The translations under genes and the position numbers were made by a program. The notes below the pieces were generated by a model. The model was not told the DNA's origin. It searched no databases and worked only from the letters and a program-made list of their open reading frames with translations. Below are positions 53,622 to 64,000 of a stretch of 64,000 nucleotides of DNA, piece after piece (position 1 is the stretch's first letter; every line of letters begins with the position of its first letter). Source of the DNA: Mermis nigrescens. Its lineage: Eukaryota > Nematoda > Enoplea > Mermithida > Mermithidae. The stretch lies in NCBI GenBank assembly GCA_036768485.1, contig JAVLUZ010000696.1:124001-188000 (forward strand), read 5' to 3'.

Positions 53622-56600
53622 CTACTCGTGGGTAGGGCCCGAAATTCAGGGAAGTTATTATAAATTTTGGAAGGTCAGAAAAAAAGAAAATTGATAGTAG
53701 AAGCGAAAACTCATGTTTTTAATCGTGAAAAATTGTAAAGAAATAAAAACATATTTCAAAAACGAAATATGCAAAAATGCTATAAAAATAGAATTAAGAG
53801 GTTTGGCCGATTTGACCTCGAATCGAGCCCCTCTCCCAACCCAATTTTCGAACGCACAGCTGGCTGCAGATGCAACCACCCGAATTTTGAACAATAATAA
53901 AAATACAATTCAGTGAGATAGAAGCTGCACGCCATATCAAAGGCTTAAAAAGCACCGCATGTGGCAGCACAAAGAAAACGATGCCAAGTGTACCAAATAG
54001 AGAAAAATTAATTCCTGCCAATCAAAAATACATTTCTTTGTTTCTTTTTTAGGCAATTTGAGTGAAAAATTTTTTAACCAACTTTTCGTTCGATCCGACT
54101 TTTAATTTTATGAGAAAAATTTACAAATTTGACCGCGTTTCACAAATCCGGATTAAAAGAATTTCAATTTACACTAGCAACCAAAATTTTAACGCCAGCA
54201 GCGTTGCGGCTTGTGAAATCCTGCATAAATATTTCTCACATTTTTACCAAACTCTGCTTAAGGTAAGCTAAAAGATCATTTAAAAGCGGATTTTTTGTTT
54301 TGCGGCGAGTCCAGATTCCAATTTTCTCAAAATTAAATTGATTTAAATAACAAAAAAATTCATCGGATTCGGGTCAAAGCCGAGAATATGCGACCAACGG
54401 AGTGTAAGTCAGGTAAAGCGAGTCATATAGTTCATTCGATGCAAATAAGCAAATAAAGAATGGCGAATTACAATAGGTAATACCAGAGCAGCTGATGGTA
54501 ACCGAAAGAGGTCACAAAAAAAGGTGACTCATCGAGATGACCCAACGGAGCCGGTGGTCAGAGAACGCACTGCATCTTGAGACTGGCACGCGTAAAACCC
54601 GCCTATCCTTACCTAGAATGTTACCAAATTACGCAAGCACACGGTGGCAATCGCGGTAAAGGATCTCGAAACGTGTACACGCAAAAATTCTTCATTTCAG
54701 GGCCACATGGTGAACCGAAAAAATCGAGTCCATTATAATACAATACATTTATTCTTAGCATTACGTTGCGACAAAGTCATTTATAAGCCGGCAATTAGGT
54801 AAACGTGGGCGGTGGATTTCTTATTTTTGGAAATACCTGCCAAAAAATTGTTGGATCGAAAATAAGGCATTAAGCTGCGAATAAAAACTCGAAAAAATTA
54901 CTTTTTGGCAATGAAAAACACTCAAGGAACCGGCCAAACAACCTCGACATCGTTCTTAACGCGCAGCTCATTGAAACACCGCACGCGTTATAAAAGATAC
55001 GGGGTTTTATTAGTAGAAAAATAGCGAGAATTAGGAAAGGTGGGGTAATAAAGCAAAATGACGAATTCAACCAGAAAAAAACAACAACGTCGTGTGGTCC
55101 TGCGAACCGAATTTCGGGAGATTTAAGACATGTTGGCTGTTCGAACGATAAGCAGCTTAAAACAGAACTAACCAAACCACCACCGAACGACCACTCTGGC
55201 AAAATTTACGCGAATCGCCCACCGAAACAAATCGTTGATCCAACGACCAGATTGGGCGTTAAAATAACAACAGAACAACACAAAATGGCAAGCAATTAGC
55301 GTACACACTTGCCAGCCAGTCAGCCCAATATTAAGTAGGTGTCACCGGAGGAGGTAAAAACCGCAAGAAACAGACGTCGGGCGCGCGCCCATCGTAATTT
55401 TCGGGGCGTATTAAATAAATATCCGCGCGCATTTAATACAAAATCCGACACTCATTAGAATAAATGTGATAAATATTGGCATGTGTTGTTTGTCAACTGC
55501 CGGTCGGTCGGGTTCAACAGTGTCATCCCCGGTTTCGGGAGAGGCAATAAACAGCCGTTCAATATGCATAATAGCCGCGCATTATTATTGTCGGCGCAGT
55601 GGATCGGCGGTAAATAATTTTAACCACAACTGAACTGTACAACGCAATGTGTACTGGATAGTGACTGTGGTGTTATTTCTGGTAATTTTCCTAGACACCG
55701 CATCATACACCCACTATGTGTTGAAGCATCGGTCCACTCGAACTCATCTGCATAACGGCAATTATTCGGTAATTCGCTAAACATCTGCCTACAATGACAC
55801 TGTTTTTGGAACCAGCGGACGTCCGATAGAATTCGGCTAAAAGGATACAGTCGACTGCGACAATGCGCGCGCATAACGAAGCATAGCCGCGCGTATAGCA
55901 CGGCTACGCCTCATTATTGTGCCGGAATAATCGGACGTAAAAACCCAGAGCATAATGACCCCAGAAAGAACCTCATTCTTACTGGGACACGTGCTTGCTT
56001 ATTTGGCAATTGTAAAGGATACACTGACCGGGTTATCCCCACGAGATCGGCCAGCAATCGGCCTGATGACCAGAAATCGCTTGGCTCGAAACAGTATAAA
56101 CAGTACAGCTACGTTAAAGCGGTACCTACTCGTACATAGCGTAGAACGAGAAAACGAGAAAAATGAGGACATTTCCCAAAACAAGACCCACTGCGCAAAA
56201 AGTCGACGTCGCCCGGGGCGTTATAAGCTTCGGCTTCGAAACAGCTGGCCGCCCGTTTAATGAATTATTCTATTATCGCATATGATGGAGAATGGGTCGA
56301 CTCCCGAAACGAAAGCGTATCGCCCAAAACGAATGCGTCGCGATTGGGCCTCAATGTTAGGGAAAATGAAGCGCGCTTTTGGATGGTCGACTGCCGAAAA
56401 TCGACACGCTTTGGTTTAGCGAGGTCCAAATTTCGGCATCTGCTTGCTTGCGCTTCGCTTAGCTGCCGAAAAAGCCGGCCGACTGTTCGTTTTTTTCGCG
56501 CTCGAAAATGACCGGAAATCACGGCGAACAGTCTTTTTCTTGGTCAAGATTGATAGAGCGAATGTGTGAGCTTTTCTTCGCAACACGAGCATTAAATATG

Positions 56601-56653
56601 ACGGAACGTTCGTGCGATTTATGAGTTGAGACATCAGATTTAGCCCGCGCAAG
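53622..56653. other. Upstream flank of CycE, no gene seen
   Basis: Mostly unique DNA with CpG-rich stretches near 55370-55440 and 56040-56520. It may hold the CycE promoter and upstream exons, but I cannot place a transcription start. ORFs on both strands lack recognisable domains. Confidence 0.35.
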
Positions 56654-56907
56654 CATACGTGGGCAGCAAGAAAATTCTGGGAGGGGGTGCAAGATATTTC
56701 GAAGGTCAAAAAATTGCCTTAAAAATGGTGGTATGGCGAAAAAACACCATTTTTCGACGTTTCTCATCGAGCACTATCCATTGGCATCAAAAAATTGTTT
56801 AAAAAACGGAAAAGATTTTTAAAAATTGGAATTTGGGGGGGTATTTTGATTACTGGGGGGATTTTGGTTTTTGGGGTGCATACCCCCAACCCCCATGCCC
56901 AGATGTA
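56654..56907 (-). mobile_element. Family A MITE
   Basis: CATACGTGGGCAGCAAG to ATGCCCAGATGTA. CGCGCAAG is perfect on both sides (56646-56653 and 56908-56915). Confidence 0.93.
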
Positions 56908-56924
56908 CGCGCAAGTGCCAGCGT

Positions 56925-57030
56925 TATTTGTTGCACAAGGTCCCTTTGTACATGTACAAAGATGGTTCCCAAATGTCTTTGTACATTTTGTACATGCAAA
57001 TTTTATGGTCATGTAAATTTTATGGTACTA
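56925..57030. repeat. TTTGTACATGTACAAAG hairpin repeat
   Basis: Perfect palindrome CTTTGTACATGTACAAAG followed by CTTTGTACATTTTGTACATG and ATTTTATGGTCATGTAAATT. Related to sequences at 23500-24050. Confidence 0.65.
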
Positions 57031-57486
57031 TAATATGAAATTTTGAATAATTTTAATTCCGTTTTAAACAGCTTTGATGATTTTAAACTTTTTCCTCCCT
57101 TTTTATAGCCTGTCATTTTGAATGTTCCACATCTGACGTCGAATTTAAGATTTAAATTCTTTCGAATTCTTGAACAAAGTGATACTATCTTTTAAAATGT
57201 TCAATGTTCCTAAGAGTCACAGCGCCAGAAATAATTTTTTTAAACGATGATAGGTAAAAGGTTATTCAGCATGGACATTTTTACGTTTTTCATTCATTTT
57301 TCTATTTCGAATACAATAAATTAAACTATTATCTCAAAATCTCCATTGAAGTCAACATTTTATCACAACCACTACCTTTGAGTTGCTCACTGATTTGGTC
57401 ATCGGATAATTATAATCAGACACAATAAGTAAATATTTATAACCCAATTTTATGAAAATTATTAACAAATAATAACATCTTCTTAC

Positions 57487-57880
57487 CAGACATGCACACC
57501 ATGGGGATTCTGGGAAGGGGAGTGAAATTATAAAGTGCCTTTTCGGGGCCAAAAATCGTAGGTACGTGTCAAAAACATCGCTTTTAGGTGTGTTTGACGA
57601 TATTCTATCTTTCTAGAGCATAAAACGCAAAAAAATCTTGAAAAATCAAATAAATCGAATAAATTAAAGAAAATATAGATAAAACATGAATGCATGGCGC
57701 GAAGCGTCGAAAATTTGACACTTTTGAGCAAATAGATAGCTACAAACGCTTACAAAGCACCTTTTCTGCGAATTATCAGGAAAATTTTTGAAACTTTTGA
57801 AAAATCGCGAATTCTGGAGGGGGTGAAAAATTTCCGGCGAAGGTGAAAGTATTTCGAGTTACCCCTCAAGATCATGTATG
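57487..57880 (-). mobile_element. Family F MITE
   Basis: 394 bp, CAGACATGCACACCATGGGG to CAAGATCATGTATG. Flanks CTTCTTAC and CTTCTCAC (7 of 8). Contains ATGGCGCGAAGCGTCG at about 57694. Confidence 0.87.
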
Positions 57881-58331
57881 CTTCTCACCCATTCTACATG
57901 ATTTGCTTATGTACTTACTTAAGTACCTACAATGAAAATGGTAATAGTGCAAAAAATTTTAGATAGCGCCACATCTCTTTTATACAGTATGAGTAAGACT
58001 ATAGGTACATAACAGCCATAATATAAAAATTGTCAAAATAATGGTGAAAAAGACGAGTGTGTAGATAGAGGTAAAATAATGTTTTAAAGTCGCACCATAT
58101 AGAAGAATCATAGCGGTTTCAAAGCCCAGAATTTTACTTCGAAAAATATCGAAAAGTGTTATTGCTCGGTTTTATTTAGGTTTTTCCCAAAATTTTCTGT
58201 TTTCGTCTAAAAGAACAATACATCATCAGAAACACTAAAAATTGTGTTTTCAACCCGTATCCAACGATTCAAAGAGCTGGAACGCAAAAAAAGCATATTT
58301 TAACTTTTAATCAGCACTTGAATAGCAACCT

Positions 58332-58690
58332 CAGACATGCACAGCGTGGGTATTCCAGGGTGAATTTTAAAATGCCTTTTGGGCTAAAAACAATGGATAC
58401 TCGTCAAAACACGCTTTTCGAAAAGTTTCTAACTATGCTCTATCTTTCTAGAGCATAGAAAATGTAAAAAATTTAAAATCAGAAAATTATAATAAATTGA
58501 ACAGTCAAAAAATCAGTCTACAAGCTATGACACCTTTTAAGCAAATTGATAGCTGAAAACGCTCAAAAGAGCACCTTTGCTACAAATTTTGGGTAAACTT
58601 TTGAAAAATCGTGAATTCGGGGGGGGGGGGTTGGAAAATTTCTAGGGCGGGTTGGAAAATTTTCTGCGGCTGAAAAGCTCTGGATTAAAA
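58332..58690 (-). mobile_element. Family F remnant
   Basis: CAGACATGCACAGCGTGGG onward in the F order, with the distal end lost after GAAAATTTTCTGCGGC. Confidence 0.6.
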
Positions 58691-61116
58691 ACAGCATAGA
58701 TAAAAGTGAAAAGTCGTCTTGCAGGTATATAAATTTTCAAAATATAAATTCGACGCTTCGAAGCAAAACAATACGCAAAAAACGCTCATTGCATGATTTT
58801 ATAATGAAAGAGACGCCTCAAAAAACGCACGAAAATCTAGCCTCCATCCTACTCTCCGACCCTCAACTAGAACGACATAAAAATTTGTTTTTGCGATGCT
58901 ACTTTTAGCTCAGCAAATGCACTTTCGCTAGCAAATCAGCACAGTACAGTTTAGGTGCATATATAAGTGAGATAAAAACGTGCGGAAATTCGAAACGCCC
59001 ATTTCGAAAGCGAGAAAAACGACGAAAAGCGCCGAAAAACCGATAGCGCGCCGACTAAGGAGATAAAAAACATCAATCGCACGGTTTCTCCGATCAGTTG
59101 ATTATTATTATTTACCGCAGCCCGGCGGCGGCTCCATTGACAAAATTTTATGAATGAAAAGGTGCGACTTTATTATTACGCCCGGGACAAGGGCGTGCGA
59201 AAAGTCCGTCTTTGAATGACAGATACGCAACAGAATTTCGGCATTATGCGATCGCATACACGCAAAATTTTAGACTGCGCCATAGCGTAGTACTACGGAT
59301 GCAATTTCGGCCGTATAACGCGTTATAAAGTTAACGGGTGAGACTGGCCGAAAAGTTGACGAATTGCAGTTTTTGCTGCAGCCGGGCTACGATTTTCGTC
59401 GCACATTCGTTAAGGCCCGGGCCACGTCTAACAATGAAGTATATACGTATGTAACGGCCAGAGACGCAATAAAATTGCATAACTTCTCAACTGCCAGGCT
59501 GTAGGTATACATATAGGTACTCGATTGCACCAAAGGGTCAGGGGTTGTTTTTTTGACCAGAGTGCCAAATTTATGTGTGGCGAAAAGGGCCGCGTGGACA
59601 ATATCTGGGCCGCGACTGGGTCGAAAATTTGCATAAAAAATACTAAACGACAAAAAAGGATCAGCGGAGTCGCACGGCTTGGCCGACCAAAAAATATGTC
59701 AAAAGATAATGTCTGCGATGTTGCGAGATTATATTGCTAGACAGGAGAACAATTTTAAAGCTGGACATAAGAACTTTGGTAATGTCGTACGCACTTTTGC
59801 AATCGGTAACTTAATGGACTAAGTTTCGTATATTTAATAAATTAGGTAAATAAACTAAATTAATGAATTAACCTAAAAACTCATTTAAATAAACTTAATA
59901 AATTTAGTGAATAAGTTCGGCCAACCTTATTTTGAATCCAGGCAGATTAGCACAATAATGGAAATCTAAGTACGTAATTAATGATTAAATCGTACAAAAA
60001 TCATATAACCAAAATAATAAATTTTGTGGTGTGCACAAAAATTCAAATTTGAATTTATCGACATTCAACTTATCGCAAGTTTTTTTCTCCATATTATAAT
60101 GATTTTTTGAAATGTCAAATGTTTTCTTTAATTTGATCCTGTCCCCATTTTTTACCGTTTTCCTTCGATTTTGATCCTATTCTCTTTTTTTGCACTCAGG
60201 GAAGTTGGGTTTGCATTTGTCGCGATACAAAGCATCTTTTTAAACAGGTACAAATAAGATAAGAAACCAATAACCAATAAAACAACATTACACATTTTTC
60301 TGAGTTGTTCGATGATTTTCCCGGTTTGGCTTTTGAATATTTTTCGTGAAAATATGAAAAAATATTCAGATTTTCCAGAAAATTTCACATTTCTGTCACG
60401 CATCCTAAACGGGCAAAGCGTAACCATTAGAATAAAATCATCATCCTTCCCAAATAGAACGTGATTTCCTTTCAAAACTTTTTATGCAAAAAATCAGTTA
60501 TGTAAGCTTATTTCAGATTCTTTTTTTACACTTTCAAACAAGTTTACTGCTTTCTCAATTTTTATTAAGAATTATAAACTTTTCCGCACAAATTAGCGAA
60601 TTGACACCTTGTACTTATTTCTCAAGAACACGGATTCGGTTCCCCATTTTCTACTATATAGCAGCCGACTACTTCACCCAAGCTGGATGTTGTACAAGGT
60701 GAAAATTTCCAGAAATGAAATCGATCATAAATCGTACACTAAAGCAGTTTTAGTGCCTATTTTATTAATGTCAGAACGTGTATAATTTTTTCAGGTTCAT
60801 TTTAATTTGGAAAAAATTATCAGCTATATGCTGTCTCAAAATTTTAAATTTCTCCACTCAATTCTGCCTAAAATTTCAAAAAGTCGTATACAGCAAGATA
60901 TTGACAGTTTTTGCTCAGCAAAAGTAATCAAAATTAATAATTTAATAACTCACTGAGAAAAATCAAATTTTGCTTTAAGAGTATGCTTTTCGCATGTAGT
61001 AATTCGCATAAAACACTGTCAAAAACAGTAATTATTCGAAAAAATTCTTCAAATAAAGTTGGTGAAGTCCTTGCATTAAAAAATACATTTGAAGAGGCCA
61101 CAGAAAGCTCACGACC
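58691..61116. other. No gene seen
   Basis: Unique, partly CpG-rich sequence (58950-59420). ORFs at 59387-59653, 59428-59634 and 60152-60475 have no recognisable domains, and no consistent splice chain was found. Confidence 0.3.
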
Positions 61117-61310
61117 AGACATGCGCGTGGGGGATCCAGCAAACCTTCGATGAAAGGAAAAATTGAAAAATTTAAATAAAACCTACACCAAAAATCGAAA
61201 ATTTTTTGGAAATATGCTTGAAATTGATCGGAAAATGTTGACAGAGTTTTCATGTAATTTTATATCTTACACCAGCGCTTGAGCTCCTTTGACCCAAAAA
61301 AGTTCAGTCC
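61117..61310 (-). mobile_element. Family D relative
   Basis: Starts CAGACATGCGCGTGGGGG and shares ATGCTTGAAATTGATCGG and TTGACCCAAAAAAG with the other D copies. The far end is not defined. Confidence 0.5.
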
Positions 61311-64000
61311 GAACAACCCAACCAGCTGATCCGGAAGGACAGTAGGACCCAAAACAGGTCAGACGAAGAGCTTTTTCGGATAAAAAAGCCATAAATATGT
61401 ATATAAAAGTGCCGGAATAGCATGCAAACTACCCTAGTTCGGATTTTTGAGGAAATTTCAAACACTTTTGCTTAAAAAATTGTAATTTATAATCAGTTTT
61501 GACCTTATCATAATGTTATCATGAAAATTTCACGTTTTTCCTCGCTGTGGTGAAGAAATCCCAAACTCTAAATGGATTTTTGGTTATGAGCGTATCGCGT
61601 GCACTGTATAGGAATTCCAAACGGGTGAAATCCAATCAATTTCTCCAAATCTCCTTTCAAGTCCGAAAACGATGTGACAATTTCTGGTTAGAAAATGTTT
61701 ATTGAATTTTTTGTAAGAGCCAATTCACACATATCTACGGAATGAAACGATTCGTACGTGTTTTTCTTATCACTCGACTTTCGTTACTTAATTTAATTAA
61801 AAACGCAATTCTCATCCCACGACGAACTAGTCGCGTAACTTATTCCCACATTAAACGCCCTTTATGATATGCGCCGTTTTCTCAGGTTACGCGCCATCAA
61901 CCGAGTTTGCACGCATTTGAAAATAAATCACTCGAAATGTTTGGGAATCAATAACTTCCATCTTATTCAACAAAATAGTAAAGTGAATGAAAAAATATGA
62001 CAATACGACATGGAAAAATGCGCTAATCAAAGGTAGAGCGACCGAGTTTGTAATTGGATCGAAAGCGTACGAAACAAATAAGATTACTCGGAGCATAACT
62101 CGCTCCCCTGTCCACACTTCTTATGTGAAATAAGTGAGGTCATTGTGAAAGGGCGCAGTCGATCGGCAATGACCGGAAAAAAGTTGAGGAATTTTGGGCT
62201 CATTTTTTCCTCTTACACATTTTAAATAGTTAAAGACGTACCGAAGCGACTAGAATTCAAACTGCGCGTCGAAATATCGCGTCCCGGTTTGATGAAACAA
62301 AATAGCCCGTCTGTGTAGCTCAGCAAATAATCGACATTTATGAACAAAAATATCAGAAAAATTTAGTGCAGCGCGAGTCCGAAATCGCAACAAGGCACTT
62401 TCTGCCAAAAAATTTACAACTCCAGACAAAATAACAAGGTTAGCAAATGGATGACCCTAGTCGAGGCCCAATAATGTATCCTTATTTCGACCACTTTAAC
62501 AACACCTCTTGACATGATATCTGGGCGACTCCGGCCCGGGGCTGGCCAAAGACAAAGGGATAAAGCGAGAACAAAGAGGACGAGAAAAATTCGTCAAAAT
62601 AGATAAATCCAAGAAAAGACTTAAGTACACAAAGTACGGTACTAAGGTAGAAAAAAACAACCACAGGATCCAGTGTCAACTGCAGGAAAATGACCCAGCA
62701 AGCAGGTAAGTGAATGTGGGTTGATAGGTTAAGAATTTTGTTTGGCTGAGAGGTAAGGATGAAAACAGCCGAATAACAGTAATGGAGCGTAGCATACACA
62801 TCTACAGTATGCCAGTGTTTAATGGGAAACTTGAAGTTTCTGAGATTTTTCCTCTTCTTACATTACGTACCGAGTTGTCCCGCCGAGAGCATTACCCATA
62901 AATATGCCATCGGTCGTCTGGATCCCAAAAGTACCGGGCATAATTACGTATAAAGCCCATGTGGGAAGACAGTACGGTATAGCGGTGTTGTTTTGGTCAA
63001 AATTTGGCAATAAATTCTGGTGCATCCGAGTTCAAGTGAAACGTACGTACTTTTTGGGACACGTTATTAGGTAATTTTGGCCATTTTTCAAGTTCCTTAA
63101 TAAGCACCCGCATTGTTTAATTGCGTGCGGACAATTAAGCTCAAGCACGCGGTTAACTTGGCGTAAGACTTATGCTATTTAAATGTACTCGGCCCGGGCC
63201 AGGGCGTGCAAAAGTACTCAAAGTAGTCTGGATTACTGGGCGTGCATGTATACTTTTGTGAGTGCAATTTTGGGTAATAAATTTGCAACAGGTGCTGAAT
63301 GACCCGTCAACCGATCGTCCATCAGTCACCTCGTCATGATTTACTCGTCGTGTGTCCGACTATTGTTTTTACAACACGCACACCGCGACTCAACCCGTCA
63401 AACATGCGTTTTGAAACTTTTGGATAAAAATAGCCACCAAGTGTTGTTATTCGACTCATGCAGCAGCTCATGTAATAATAATGAAAGTGAGTTGCGTTCG
63501 ACCAAGAAAACTTTTTCTTCTGCTGCTGCTTTTTTGCTGAGCCCGGTCCCAGGACCAGCCAGCCAATAGTCGACCAAAAGAGTAAACACTCTTATCTTGT
63601 TTAAACCCGACAAAACGATGCTTCAATGAATGTACATTAGTCGGTTCGGTATGTGTGTAGGTACCGTAATTTTGAAAACGAACTCATGCATTTTGCAGAC
63701 GGGTAAAAGTTTAAACTCTAGGCTATTTTAGTCTTACATACACACGGCGTCTGCTGCCCTGTGTGTATGTATGTGAGCTGTGCCCTACCGTTTCACCGAT
63801 GATAAATTAGTCTTTCGTTATAGGACAACGTTGTAGGTCTCTTTTGGAATGTTTAGAAAAAAGCCTGTTATCGTATATTATTCAAACTGTAGAGTGGGCC
63901 TTGTCTGCGTGTACATTTATTTTGCTGGTATGCGCCTTGTAATATGAAATATATTTATATATAACACAAGCAGCAAACTATTATATTATAGCATAGGTCG
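61311..64000. other. No gene seen
   Basis: Unique sequence with short ORFs on both strands (61887-62117, 62482-62799, 63336-63569), none with a recognisable product. A gene to the right of the window could start here. Confidence 0.3.

Noticed and set aside
53080..53694. 204-codon plus-strand ORF opposite CycE exon 1
   Set aside because: Antisense shadow of the minus-strand exon; no domain and no splice logic. The minus strand has the GTGAGT donor and a basic N-terminal peptide.
63336..63569. Plus-strand ORF near the right edge
   Set aside because: Low-complexity Ser/Leu composition, overlapping antisense ORF of the same size, no recognised domain.

Overview
This is eukaryotic, intron-rich, transposon-packed DNA. 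I read it as an arthropod, most likely an insect. The order is not certain; the dense small hAT-type elements would suit a hemipteran, but that is a guess. There are no bacterial-style operons, ribosome sites or long intact ORFs.

The one gene I can reconstruct with confidence is cyclin E (CycE) on the minus strand. It runs from about 53396 down to 16491. Ten coding exons join in frame to 726 residues (2181 nt with the stop). Eight of nine introns are phase 0 and one is phase 1, all GT..AG. The 38-codon exon at 21684-21798 was found by reading the minus strand between its neighbours. In order the exons encode a basic N-terminus, a Ser/Thr-rich region with MTSS repeats, the pre-box linker, the cyclin box with an MRSIL hydrophobic patch, a second cyclin fold split by an unusually long basic loop, and a C-terminal TPPPS phosphodegron.

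Most of the rest is non-autonomous DNA transposons. Six or more short families (called A, B, C, D, F, N here; about 150-420 bp) have G/C-run ends. In A, B, C, D and F, CA-type terminal repeats and 8-bp target-site duplications indicate the hAT superfamily. They fill the cyclin E introns and are often nested; the best case is a four-level nest at 31055-32403 in intron 7. Many otherwise different families carry a 13-bp palindrome, GGCGCTTCGCGCC.

Left flank (1-16490): degenerate repeats, a 0.53-kb direct repeat, then a giant foldback element (6268-11952). The foldback has arms of about 1.6 kb, a TAA target duplication, a piggyBac-like insertion with TTAA in its left end, and a spliced 49-codon microgene in its loop. 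Right flank (53622-64000): mostly unique sequence with a few short elements and no gene I can support; it may hold the cyclin E promoter and upstream non-coding exons.
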